A stretch of 64,000 bases of DNA, from assembly GCA_003132665.1 (NCBI GenBank), contig PKYN01000009.1, positions 175,859-239,858 of the forward strand, read 5' to 3'. The DNA comes from Actinomycetota bacterium. Its GTDB lineage: Bacteria; Actinomycetota; Thermoleophilia; Gaiellales; Gaiellaceae. Under the pieces are notes generated by a model. That model saw only the letters and a list, made by a program, of their open reading frames with translations. It made no database searches and was not told where the DNA came from. The position numbers were made by a program, and so were the translations under genes. Shown in pieces: positions 26,395 through 34,830 of this stretch (positions within the stretch are counted from its first letter, which is position 1; the number at the start of each line of letters is the position of its first letter).

Positions 26395-28397
26395 CGCGAG
26401 GCCGCGAAAGCGGCGGCTAACTCGTGCGCGCGGGTGGCCATGAGCGCGCGCAAGTCGCCCGGCTCGAGCACGATCGCCTCACCGCGGTGCGACAGGATCT
26501 CTCCGGCCAGCCACTCCGGGCTTCCGACCGCCGTCTCGGCCAGGGCAGCCCCATCGACTAGCTCGTGTGCGCCTCCTCGCTCCAGGCGCCAGCGGGCTAC
26601 CTTCGGCGAGTACCAGACACGCGCCTGACGCGCATGGAGAAGTCCGCGCGGCTCGAATCCGGGCCGTTGCTCGAAGTTCTCGCCGGTGAGCTTGGCGCTG
26701 CGCATCCGGTCGAGGCGGAAGCTGCGCTCGCCGCCGGTGGTGCGATCCCAGGTGTGCACGTACCAGAAGGGCAGCTTTCGTTCGAGCGCGTAGGGCTCGA
26801 CGAGGCGCCGCGAGGCCTCCTCGTCGCCTTCCTTCAGGTACTCCAACTCGACCAGCTCACGTAAGCGGATGCCTTCGGCCAGGCGAGCGATCAGATCCTC
26901 CTCGGCCGGGCGCACCTGAGGCTCCGGTGTTTGCAGGAGCTCGAACTGCCCGAAGGTCTCTTCCAGCTTGCCGCGCACTCGCTCGAGCGGCGTGTGCGCG
27001 TCGGCCGCGATCATCGGGCCGACGAACTCCAGCGCCAGCCGGATCGCCCGCGCCTCGAGCGGCGTCAGCCGAGGCGATGCGCGGAAGGTGTCGCCGAAAA
27101 GCTCCTTGTCGATACGCACCGTGTCGCCGTCGAGCTCCGCATAGACCGTGTAGCAGCCGCCGCCGAAGTTGACCAGATTGAGCATCGAGAGATGCTCCTC
27201 GAGATCCTCGAGCGGGATGCGCAGGCTCTCGACGATCTCGCTTGCGGGTATCTCAGTCTCGTTTTCCTCGCCGCAGGCGGTCAGGAGATGAGCGAGTAGA
27301 GCCTGCAAGAGCGCGAAGCGTTCGGGGGCGACCGGGCCCGAGGAGTGATCGACGGCTTGTGCCTCACCGGCCACCTCGTCGCGCTCGGGCGCGGGCTCCA
27401 GCGGCGCTGAGGAGTGGCGCTCCTCAACAAGGCGAAGAGCGGCATTCACCTCTTCGCACAATGCCGGCGGCTCCAGCGGTATCGCGCGTCCGTCCTGACG
27501 CAGAACCCAGGCCGCGAGCAGACCGAGCGATGAGTACGCAGTCGTGAAAACTCCGTCCTCCAGGTGACCGGCGCCTCCGAAGGCGCGTTCGACCCACCAG
27601 GCCGTTTCGCGCCCAATGCGAATTCGAGCCTCGCCCACGAGCGCTCCGATCTGCCAGGGTGCCCGTCCGCGGTATTTGTCGATGTCGAAGTCCGGCGGGA
27701 TGCGGAAGTCGCGCTCCTTGCGAGTGGCAAAACGAATGTCCGAGCGGATGCGCGAGACGCGGAAGGTGCGCATCGCCTGGCGCTCGAGATCGAAGCCGAT
27801 CACGTACCAAAGACCGTTGTCGGAAAGCAGCCCGAAGGGGTTGACGATGCGCTCGGAAAGCTTGTCGTGGGAGATCGACCAGTACTCGAACCTGACGGTT
27901 CGTTGCTTGGAGATGGCCGCCTCGAGCTTGCCCAGGCGTCCGGGCGTCTCAGTCGTGTAGTCGGGATCGAGCACCTCGACGCGGACGGCCGTTGCCGTCG
28001 GCGGCTCGCTGAAGCCGGGCCGGCCCAGAGCCAGGTTCTGCAGCGCCAGCCTGAAAGGCTCGGCGTAGGCGAACTTTCCCTCGAGCAGGTAGAGAGAGGT
28101 CTGCAGCGCCGCGAGCTCGTCGTCGGTCAGCTCGAGCGGCGGCAGGAAGTACTGCTCCGAGCGGAGCGTATAGAGCTCTTCGCCGGTGAACTCGTCTCTG
28201 TGCGAGCGAAGCGGAACGCCAAGCGAGGTGAGCTCGGAGCGGTCGGCATAGTAACGACGAGCGAAGGCCTCGTCGGACATCTCCGAGTAACCCTCGACGT
28301 TGGACTTCACGTCGCGAGCCGTGACCGGTCGGCGCTCCGCCATCAAGAAGGCGACCAGTGAGAGCTGGCGGATCAGCTTGTCGGCATCATGAGACAT
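26391..28397 (-). CDS. pafBC: PafBC, fused WYL-domain transcriptional regulator
   Basis: The 668-residue protein contains two complete halves, each with an N-terminal winged helix and a WYL domain. The first WYL region is near residues 165-240 (RFEYWS ... YVIGFDLE), and the second is near 520-570 (LEYLKEG ... WYVHTW). PafB and PafC together activate the LexA-independent DNA-damage response in mycobacteria by sensing single-stranded DNA through the WYL domains; in some actinobacteria they are fused, as here. Repair genes ruvCAB and recJ in this window are natural candidate targets, but I could not identify a binding motif. Confidence 0.88.
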   Translation of the reverse strand: MSHDADKLIRQLSLVAFLMAERRPVTARDVKSNVEGYSEMSDEAFARRYYADRSELTSLGVPLRSHRDEFTGEELYTLRSEQYFLPPLELTDDELAALQTSLYLLEGKFAYAEPFRLALQNLALGRPGFSEPPTATAVRVEVLDPDYTTETPGRLGKLEAAISKQRTVRFEYWSISHDKLSERIVNPFGLLSDNGLWYVIGFDLERQAMRTFRVSRIRSDIRFATRKERDFRIPPDFDIDKYRGRAPWQIGALVGEARIRIGRETAWWVERAFGGAGHLEDGVFTTAYSSLGLLAAWVLRQDGRAIPLEPPALCEEVNAALRLVEERHSSAPLEPAPERDEVAGEAQAVDHSSGPVAPERFALLQALLAHLLTACGEENETEIPASEIVESLRIPLEDLEEHLSMLNLVNFGGGCYTVYAELDGDTVRIDKELFGDTFRASPRLTPLEARAIRLALEFVGPMIAADAHTPLERVRGKLEETFGQFELLQTPEPQVRPAEEDLIARLAEGIRLRELVELEYLKEGDEEASRRLVEPYALERKLPFWYVHTWDRTTGGERSFRLDRMRSAKLTGENFEQRPGFEPRGLLHARQARVWYSPKVARWRLERGGAHELVDGAALAETAVGSPEWLAGEILSHRGEAIVLEPGDLRALMATRAHELAAAFAASR

Positions 28398-28543
28398 CGC
28401 GCTAGCGAGCTTACCGTTAGTGCCGACCCAACGGGGCGGACTCTTCGGCCCGTCGCTCCCCGGCGGTTGGGGTCGCGGAAATGCGAAAGCCGTCAGCGGG
28501 GCGAGAGTCGCCCGAGCCCTTGCTCAGCAGTGAAATCGGGTTG

Positions 28544-28993
28544 TTAGGCCGCGACTTTGGCCCGCTCGAGGTGCTGATGAGACGGGCAGTAATCACGGTC
28601 GGGTAGCGGGGTGCGCTGGCAGGCCTTGCCCTTGCGGGTCGTCGCCTTGCAACGCGCGATGCCGCCGTCGAGAGCACCGGCCTCGATCTGCTTCTGAATG
28701 AACTCGCCGGCCGCGCCGATTCCCTTCTGTACCGCCCAACCGACCTGAGCCTGCACAGTGATCGGGTAGTAACGGCGGATGTCCTGGAAGAGGGCACGAT
28801 CGGGCTTGGCGAAGTAATGCGGATCGGTGGCCAAGCGAACCATCGTCTGCTCACAAGCCGTGAGCACGGAACGCCTGAACTCGAGCTGCTGCTCGGGGTC
28901 GGCATAGGGATCGATGAGATCCTTGATCGAGCGGTAGATCGCTCGCGAGTATTGATACATGCAGCTCACCAGCTGCGTGCGTTGATCTTCCAT
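28544..28993 (-). CDS. Hypothetical protein with a C-terminal Cys/His metal-binding motif
   Basis: The 149-residue protein is alpha-helical for its first 110 residues, with many aromatic and charged positions. It ends in CKATTRKGKACQRTPL ... YCPSH, which resembles the short zinc-binding tail of DUF5763-like proteins. Function is unknown. I chose ATG 28993 (EDQRTQLVSC...) because a GAGGAG sequence lies upstream and because the further upstream residues look non-coding. It stands alone between pafBC and the SPOR gene. Confidence 0.72.
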   Translation of the reverse strand: MEDQRTQLVSCMYQYSRAIYRSIKDLIDPYADPEQQLEFRRSVLTACEQTMVRLATDPHYFAKPDRALFQDIRRYYPITVQAQVGWAVQKGIGAAGEFIQKQIEAGALDGGIARCKATTRKGKACQRTPLPDRDYCPSHQHLERAKVAA

Positions 28994-29271
28994 TGCGATT
29001 CGAGTGTTCTCCTCTGATTCGGAGCGAGGCCCCACGCCAGGCGGCGAACTGGCCAAAGCCCTACTCGGCTTCCGCGGCGTGGGCGTAGTCTAACGGCAAT
29101 TCCCGCAGATGACAAAAAAATCGTCCGGACGAGTGAGACGCCGGCGCGTTCCGGGAAGCTCATTTCGGCGCTCAGGGGCAGAGCTCGAGCCAAAAAGAGG
29201 AACTTCTTCGCCCGCCCGCGGTTGGGCTAGGCGGCGCATCAATATTCGGTCGAATCCACTCCGATTCGAGC

Positions 29272-29988
29272 TCAGGAGGCGACGCGTTTTGCGTACGGCG
29301 TGTTGAACCCGGCCCGGCGAGCGGCCGAGAGGTGTTTCTGCGCTTCGCTTTGGCTCTCGTATACGCCGCTGAAGACGACGTAATAGCCAGGGTGCAGGCT
29401 CGAGTAGTCCGATGAGGCGAGAACGCCGACGTCCGGGCCGAGCCCGGAGTGCAACGCGTCGAGGGCCTTCTGGCGTGCGCTCGCCTTCCCGCCCGAGATG
29501 GGCAGCGAGGCGAGCACAACCGTGTAAGCCGACGGACCGGGCCAGGCGATCAGGCCGCCGCCGGTGCGAATCGGCGAAGTGGATGTCTTCCCGGTACCGG
29601 TGGTGGTTTTCGTGCTCGCGCTTGTCGTGGCGCTGGTCGCAGTCGTGTCGGAGGTAGCGGTCGTGGCCGCGGCTGTCGTTTGCTGAACGCTTGGCCCGAG
29701 AGCCTGAAGCGTGGTCGGCTTATCGCCCTGCACGGCCAGGATCGCGAACACAGAAGCCAAGATCGCGATGGACAGGGCGATCAAGACGGGCCAACCCCAA
29801 TCTTTGTCGGCGAGGGGAAGGGAGTGTCGCCAGCGCTCCGCGAGTCCGGCGCTTCCGGTTTCACTCAGGCGCACGCCGCAAACCAGGCAGTACTCCTGGA
29901 GAGATTCGACGACCGCACCGCAATCGGGACAGACGCTCCTCGCGTCCGAAGCGCTCTCGCCCGTGGGCTCGCCCTCCGAGGAGGTCAA
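29272..29988 (-). CDS. Membrane protein with zinc ribbon and SPOR domain
   Basis: The 238-residue protein starts with a cytoplasmic zinc ribbon (CPDCG ... CLVCG at about 20-37), followed by a transmembrane segment (about 66-88). A Thr-rich linker comes next, then a SPOR domain (AYTVVLASLP ... GYYVVFSGVYESQSEAQKHL). SPOR domains bind denuded peptidoglycan at the division septum. A zinc ribbon on the cytoplasmic side of a SPOR protein is unusual. Its start overlaps the end of the upstream double-zinc-ribbon gene by 4 bases, so the two are probably partners. Confidence 0.82.
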   Translation of the reverse strand: MTSSEGEPTGESASDARSVCPDCGAVVESLQEYCLVCGVRLSETGSAGLAERWRHSLPLADKDWGWPVLIALSIAILASVFAILAVQGDKPTTLQALGPSVQQTTAAATTATSDTTATSATTSASTKTTTGTGKTSTSPIRTGGGLIAWPGPSAYTVVLASLPISGGKASARQKALDALHSGLGPDVGVLASSDYSSLHPGYYVVFSGVYESQSEAQKHLSAARRAGFNTPYAKRVAS

Positions 29989-30734
29989 GCCTCGCCGTCC
30001 CCGACTTGCTCGACAGCTTCTTCGGCCACGGCCGGTGGAGCGTGCTCCATGGTCTGCTCGTTCTTATCGTCCAAGTCTTCGGTTTCGCCGACGGCTGCAC
30101 CGCAGCTGGCGCAGAAGCCGGCTAGGGCAACGAGGGGCTGCCCGCAACGTGCGCACTTCTCACCAGTGGTCGCGAGCTCGGTTGGTCTCCCGCAACTGGC
30201 GCAGAACCGGGCTCCGAAAAGCAGCGGAGCGCCGCAGCTGCACTGCTGTCCGGGCGTCGCCCGCCTGGAACTGGCGCGCATCAGAATCGACTCGAGCTCG
30301 TGGATGCGGTTCTCGACTCCCATCGCCTGGGCGCAGTGCTCCACGATCAGATCTTCGCGGAATTGATCGCGCCGGTACATCTCGAGCATCAGGCCGCCGA
30401 GATCGCGGATCCGGCGCTCGCGTTCGCGCATCAGCGCGCGGCGCTCGCGGCGAACGCGCGAGAGATTGGCCACGGGTGGGCGCGGGGGACGAGCCTTCTT
30501 TCCTTTGCGGCGGCCTTGTTGCTCTTTGCCCTCGTCCTGCTCCGCCCGCGCTCCCTCGGCCACCGGATCGCTCGACTCAGGCGCTTCAACCGCAATCTCG
30601 CCGGGCGGTAATTCGGGCGGCGGGGCGACTTGCTCGCCGTCTGTAGGCTGCACGGCAAGCCCCGGCTCGGAGGCTGTGGATGAATCGGCGTCGCCTGAGC
30701 GACGCGTGCGTTTGAACGAGCGAAGGCGCGCCAT
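29985..30734 (-). CDS. Double-zinc-ribbon protein
   Basis: The 249-residue protein has a disordered acidic and proline-rich first third. A basic helical segment (NLSRVRRERRALMRERERR) and a helical region (LGGLMLEMYRRDQ) follow, and then two zinc ribbons (CSCG ... FCASCG, CARCG ... FCASCG). It has no membrane segment. Double zinc ribbons usually mediate protein contacts. It is co-translated with the SPOR-domain protein and diverges from the response regulator 61 bases away. Function unknown. Confidence 0.8.
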   Translation of the reverse strand: MARLRSFKRTRRSGDADSSTASEPGLAVQPTDGEQVAPPPELPPGEIAVEAPESSDPVAEGARAEQDEGKEQQGRRKGKKARPPRPPVANLSRVRRERRALMRERERRIRDLGGLMLEMYRRDQFREDLIVEHCAQAMGVENRIHELESILMRASSRRATPGQQCSCGAPLLFGARFCASCGRPTELATTGEKCARCGQPLVALAGFCASCGAAVGETEDLDDKNEQTMEHAPPAVAEEAVEQVGDGEA

Positions 30735-30795
30735 CTCGAACGGCGCGAGTCTAGCGCAGCCGCCTCATCTCGCGGGGTGGTGGCATGCTTCCACC

Positions 30796-31467
30796 ATGAG
30801 TAGACCTTTGCGAGTCTTGTTCATCGAAGACGACGATGCGGTCAGGAACGCGATCGCCATCGAGCTGCGCGCCGCCGGCTACGTGGTGCAGGCCGAGGTC
30901 GACGGGAGCTCGCTGGAGGAGCTTGCCGAGGGCTTTCGCCCCGATATCGCCATTCTCGACGTGATGCTGCCCGGGCGCAGCGGCTTCGATCTTGCGCACG
31001 TGCTGCGCAACAAGAGCGACCTGCCGATCCTCTTCCTCACCGCCAAGGATGCCGTCAGCTCTCGCCTGGCCGGCTTCTCGGCGGGAGCCGACGACTACGT
31101 GATCAAGCCCGTCGCGGTGGAGGAGTTGCTCGCGCGCCTGCGAGCCCTGCTCAGGCGCAGCGGCCGCCTGGAGGCGGAAGTCCTGGAGGTGGGAGATTTG
31201 ATTCTCGACGAGCCGGCCCGCGTCGTCAGGCGCGGCGACACGATGCTCGAGCTCACGCCGATCGAGTTCCAGCTGCTCGGTTTCTTGATGCGAAATCGCG
31301 GCGTCGTGCTCTCGAGACTGCAGATCATGAGCCAGGTTTGGGGCTACGAAGAGCACGATCCGAACCTCGTGCCCGTGCACATGGGCAATCTTCGTCGTAA
31401 GCTTGAAGCGAGTGGTCCGCGGCTGATCCACACGATTCGCGGCCACGGTTACGTGCTACGAGCATGA
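30796..31467 (+). CDS. OmpR-family response regulator
   Basis: The 223-residue regulator has an intact receiver (acidic cluster EDDD at 11-14, phosphorylated Asp55 in ILDVMLPG, LTA and the Lys in VIKPV) and a C-terminal winged helix (LTPIEFQLLGFLM ... IRGHGYVLRA). It forms an operon with the histidine kinase downstream, overlapping by 4 bases. ATG 30796 is the start that gives the usual N-terminus; upstream open sequence is the shadow of the opposed gene. The signal is unknown. Confidence 0.95.
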   Translation: MSRPLRVLFIEDDDAVRNAIAIELRAAGYVVQAEVDGSSLEELAEGFRPDIAILDVMLPGRSGFDLAHVLRNKSDLPILFLTAKDAVSSRLAGFSAGADDYVIKPVAVEELLARLRALLRRSGRLEAEVLEVGDLILDEPARVVRRGDTMLELTPIEFQLLGFLMRNRGVVLSRLQIMSQVWGYEEHDPNLVPVHMGNLRRKLEASGPRLIHTIRGHGYVLRA

Positions 31468-32945
31468 ACGAGCATCCGAAAGGCACCAAGACCGCATCGC
31501 TCAGATGGCGCCTGACGCTGGTAAGCCTCGCCATGCTGCTGCTGGCGCTGGTGGCTCTGGACGCGGCGATCTACGTCGGGCTGCACCAGCGCTACTACAG
31601 CGACCTGCACGCGAACACGGCGGACGTCATGACCCACGCGAGCGGCTACACCCCGGGCGAAAAAGAAAAGCTGCAGGTGACCGCGGACAGGCTCTCCCGC
31701 CAGAACGTGGTCGCGATCATCGGGTTACCGGGCGCGTATCCGGTCGTCGGCAAGCTGTTCGACTCGCCGCAGCCGAAGCTTGCCCCGATCGAAGGCCCTC
31801 CCGTCACCCCGGACGCCGCCTGGGCCGACTTCGTGAGCGCGATCAACGCCAGGCCCGACCTGTACTGGCAGATGAAGAACTCGATCACCGCCGTGAGCTC
31901 GAGTGCCGCTCCCGTTCTTTACGTCGCCAGTACGGCTCCGGTGGAGGCGTCTCTCCGCCGCCTGCTGATCGCGGAGCTGATCGGCACTCTGCTCGTGGTT
32001 GGGCTCGCCGTGCTCATCGTTAGCGTTGCAATCAGGTTGACCCTGCGCCCGCTCGACCGAATGGCGACGGTGGCCGATCGCATCGCCGGCGGTGACATCA
32101 GCGAGCGTCTCCGGCCGAGCAAGGACTCGACAGAGCTGGGCAGGCTCGCCATCGCCCTCGACGCGATGCTCGAGTCGCTGGCCGAATCGCTCAGCTCGGA
32201 ACGCCACGCCCATGAGAAGGCGTCTCGCTCGGAGGAACGGATGCGCGACTTCCTCTCAGATGCTTCGCACGAGCTGCGCACGCCCATCGCCGGCCTGCAC
32301 TGGAGCGCCGAGGCGCTTCTTCGCCACGGGCACGAGCGCGATCGTCGTGAGCAGCTCTCGTTCGAGATCGTCAGGCAGGCTCGCCGTGCCTCCCAGCTCG
32401 TTGCCGACCTGCTTGCGATGGCGCGCCTTGATCAGGGCCTGAAGCTGGAGCGCAAGCCCTTCGATCTCGGCGAGCTGGCGGCGGAGGAGATCGAGAGCGT
32501 TCGCGAACGCGAGCCGAGGATAGAGCTGCGGCTTGCCACGAAGAGCAGCTGTTCGCTGGTCGCCGATCCCGAGCGGATCCGCCAGGTGATCTCCAACCTG
32601 CTCGACAATGCCTGCAAGGCTACGGATGGAGCGGGGGAGATCGAGGTCACCGTTCGACGAAAGGGCGCGTTGGCCGAGCTCGAGATTCAGGACTCGGGCC
32701 CCGGGATCCCCACGGGCGACAGGGAGCGTATCTTCGGGCGATTCGTTCGCCTCGACGGTTCACGTGCCTCCAAGACGAGATACGGAAGCGGCCTCGGGTT
32801 GGCGATCGCGCGCGGGCTGGCCGAGGCGCACGGCGGAAGCCTGGTCTGTGCCGAGAGCGAGACCGGCGCTCGCTTCGTGCTCGATCTACCGCTCAGCGGG
32901 CGGGTCGAGCGAGGCGAGCCGGTTCGAGCGGCGAGCGCCTCCTAG
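31464..32945 (+). CDS. Membrane sensor histidine kinase
   Basis: The 493-residue kinase has a first transmembrane segment (about 15-38), a sensor region of about 120 residues outside the membrane, and a second segment (about 168-190). A HAMP domain, the phosphoacceptor His269 in SHELRTP, and an ATPase domain with the N, G1 and G2 boxes (NLLDNACKA, DSGPGIP, GSGLGLAI) follow. It should phosphorylate the regulator encoded immediately upstream. The sensor region resembles no domain I recognise. Confidence 0.95.
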   Translation: MNEHPKGTKTASLRWRLTLVSLAMLLLALVALDAAIYVGLHQRYYSDLHANTADVMTHASGYTPGEKEKLQVTADRLSRQNVVAIIGLPGAYPVVGKLFDSPQPKLAPIEGPPVTPDAAWADFVSAINARPDLYWQMKNSITAVSSSAAPVLYVASTAPVEASLRRLLIAELIGTLLVVGLAVLIVSVAIRLTLRPLDRMATVADRIAGGDISERLRPSKDSTELGRLAIALDAMLESLAESLSSERHAHEKASRSEERMRDFLSDASHELRTPIAGLHWSAEALLRHGHERDRREQLSFEIVRQARRASQLVADLLAMARLDQGLKLERKPFDLGELAAEEIESVREREPRIELRLATKSSCSLVADPERIRQVISNLLDNACKATDGAGEIEVTVRRKGALAELEIQDSGPGIPTGDRERIFGRFVRLDGSRASKTRYGSGLGLAIARGLAEAHGGSLVCAESETGARFVLDLPLSGRVERGEPVRAASAS

Positions 32946-32960
32946 AGCAAACAGGCAACA

Positions 32961-32987
32961 GAAAGCCCCGGGCTCGCCGGGGCTTTC
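32961..32987. terminator. Bidirectional terminator between the kinase gene and fba
   Basis: A perfect 11-bp stem (32961-32971 with 32977-32987) with a 5-base loop sits between two convergent genes. No long T tract follows on either strand, but the outer TTTC pairs and position fit a shared terminator. Confidence 0.8.
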
Positions 32988-33010
32988 GTGCACGCGAGTT
33001 TCGGGGATCG

Positions 33011-34042
33011 CTACTTGCGCAGCGTCGTGCCCGTCGAGCGCAGATCTTCACAGGCTTCGACGATTCGCGCGGCCATCGAGGCCTCGCCGGCCTTGCCCCA
33101 TGAACGTGGGTCGTAGACCTTCTTGACTCCGACCTCGCCGTCGACCTTGAGCACGCCGTCGTAGTTCTTGAACATGTGATCGGCGATCGCGCGGGTGAGC
33201 GCGTACTGCGTGTCGGTGTCGACGTTCATCTTGATGACGCCGTAGTCGAGCGTCTCGCGGATCTGATCGAGCGGCGAGCCCGAGCCGCCGTGGAAGACGA
33301 GCAGGAAGCGACCGTCTTTCCCGTACTTCTTCTCCACCGCGTCCTGGCCGTCGCGCAGGATGGTCGGCTTGAGCACCACGTTGCCGGGCTTGTAGACGCC
33401 GTGCACGTTGCCGAAGGTGGCCGCGAACAGGTACTGGCCCTTCTCGCCGGTGCCGAGCGCGTCGGCCACGGCGACCATGTCCTCGGGGGTTGTGTAGAGC
33501 TTCTCGCGGGAGACGCCCTCGTTCGAGACGCCGTCTTCCTCGCCGCCGACGACGCCGGCCTCGATCTCGAGGATGATGTCGAGCTCGGCGCACTCGGCCA
33601 GGAGCTCGGAGGCGATCTTCATGTTCTCGGCCAGCGGCAGCGGCGAACCGTCGAACATGTGGCTCTGGAAGAGCGGTCCCTTGCCCGCCGCGATGCGCTT
33701 GCGCGAAGCCTCGAGCAACGGCTTCAGGAAGGGATCGACCTTCTCGGGATGACAGTGGTCGGTGTGCAGGGCGATGTTGACCGGGCATTTCTCGGCGACG
33801 ATGTGCGCGTACTCGGCCAGAGCGATGGCGCCCAGGGCGCCATCCTTCACCGTTGCGCCGGAGCCGAACTCGCCACCGCCGGTCGAGACCTGGACGATGC
33901 CGTCGGACTTGGCCTCGGCGAACCCGCGTAGCGCGGCGTTCAGGGTCTCCGAGGAGGAGATGTTGATCGCCGGGTAGGCGAACTTGCCGGCCCTGGCGGC
34001 GTCGAGCATCTGTGTGTAGGTCTTGGGATCAGCGATGGGCAT
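33011..34042 (-). CDS. fba: Class II fructose-bisphosphate aldolase
   Basis: The 343-residue enzyme cleaves or forms fructose 1,6-bisphosphate in glycolysis and gluconeogenesis. The zinc-site motifs are present (HTDHCHP, then EIEAGVVGGEEDG, and VFHGGSGSP). It belongs to the larger class IIA type judging by length and the VNIALHTDHC region. A good ribosome-binding site (GAGAGG, five bases before ATG 34042) fixes the start. An unusual repeat element lies in its upstream region. Confidence 0.96.
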   Translation of the reverse strand: MPIADPKTYTQMLDAARAGKFAYPAINISSSETLNAALRGFAEAKSDGIVQVSTGGGEFGSGATVKDGALGAIALAEYAHIVAEKCPVNIALHTDHCHPEKVDPFLKPLLEASRKRIAAGKGPLFQSHMFDGSPLPLAENMKIASELLAECAELDIILEIEAGVVGGEEDGVSNEGVSREKLYTTPEDMVAVADALGTGEKGQYLFAATFGNVHGVYKPGNVVLKPTILRDGQDAVEKKYGKDGRFLLVFHGGSGSPLDQIRETLDYGVIKMNVDTDTQYALTRAIADHMFKNYDGVLKVDGEVGVKKVYDPRSWGKAGEASMAARIVEACEDLRSTGTTLRK

Positions 34043-34365
34043 TGCAACCTCTCAATCAGTTCATTCTGGGCACGGTGGAAAAGCTACAGAGGTAAATACC
34101 GAAATCGCCCCGAGCCTGCGTCGGTTGGGGGACTTAGGAACCGTCGGTAGTTACTACTAAACGCCTATCCCGCGACCGCGCATTTTACCGGGACGAGCTC
34201 TTAGAGCTCGTTTCAAATGAAGCACTCCACCGCCCGGCCGCGCTCGGCGCCGCGCCGCGTTGTCCTCGGTCGCGCCCGTAGCCTCCGGCTACGAACGCGA
34301 CACTGCGTCCTAGCATCGCATCCACCGATCGCATCCAGTCGGCAGGTCGTCAATTGAAACGAGCT
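34043..34365. other. 323-bp region upstream of fba
   Basis: No gene was found. The half next to fba should hold its minus-strand promoter, but no clear boxes were seen. The other half (34200-34370) is occupied by repeat element A, listed separately. Confidence 0.6.
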
Positions 34366-34370
34366 CTAAG
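34200..34370 (-). repeat. Gene-end repeat element, copy A (long form)
   Basis: A 17-bp perfect inverted repeat (34200-34216 with 34354-34370) bounds a 137-base core. The right arm contains the stop codon of the adjoining minus-strand gene (34366-34368), so the left arm is an inverted copy of that gene's end. The core shares TGAAGCACTCCACCGCCCG (34218-34236) exactly, and about 26 further bases (from 34327) at roughly 80 percent identity, with copy B at 57103-57177. About 90 extra bases, including a small hairpin (34278-34292), split the shared core in copy A. No transposase is present. Confidence 0.85.
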
Positions 34371-34803
34371 CGCTGTCGCGCTCGATGCTGTAGACGGTCG
34401 CCTCGCGCCCGTTCAAGCTCTCTTCCATGCGCGCCAGCCGCTCGTCCACGCCGCGCCAGCCCCCGGCGATGAGATCGACGAGCAGGCCGAGATCCTCGAC
34501 CCGGGCGAGGTGCTCGGCCTCGATCTCCTGCTCGAGCTCGCCCAGGCGGCGGATGAGCTGGTTGGTGAGGCCGCGCAGCTCGGCGAGCTCGCGGGCGACC
34601 GGAAGTGCCTCGGCGCGAAGTCCTTCGCGGACGGCCAGCCCGATCTCCTCGGGGAGCATCGTCTCGAGCTCGGCGCCCATCTGCGTCAGCGCCTCCATCT
34701 GCGCCCGCGCCCGCTCGAATGCCGCCCGCGTCTGGGACGGATCGACGGCGCTTCCGCTCGCCTGTTCGAGTCGCTCACGGGCTCGTGCCAGCACCTCTTC
34801 CAT
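34366..34803 (-). CDS. Hypothetical coiled-coil protein, 145 residues
   Basis: The product is rich in Glu, Ala, Leu and Arg and is predicted helical throughout, with heptad-like stretches (ELAELRGLTNQLIRRLGELEQEIEAEHLARVEDLG). No membrane segment or known motif was seen. ATG 34803 was preferred over a TTG two codons upstream. It diverges from queA with only 27 bases between starts. Repeat element A begins at its stop codon. Function unknown. Confidence 0.72.
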   Translation of the reverse strand: MEEVLARARERLEQASGSAVDPSQTRAAFERARAQMEALTQMGAELETMLPEEIGLAVREGLRAEALPVARELAELRGLTNQLIRRLGELEQEIEAEHLARVEDLGLLVDLIAGGWRGVDERLARMEESLNGREATVYSIERDSA

Positions 34804-34830
34804 GAACAAGAAGGCTAACGTTGGCGGCGG

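Noticed and set aside
29110..29135. Palindrome TCGTCCGGACGA beside a run of A (T on the minus strand)
   Set aside because: The stem would have only four pairs with a four-base loop and it lies about 140 bases beyond the SPOR gene's stop, so terminator function is not supported.
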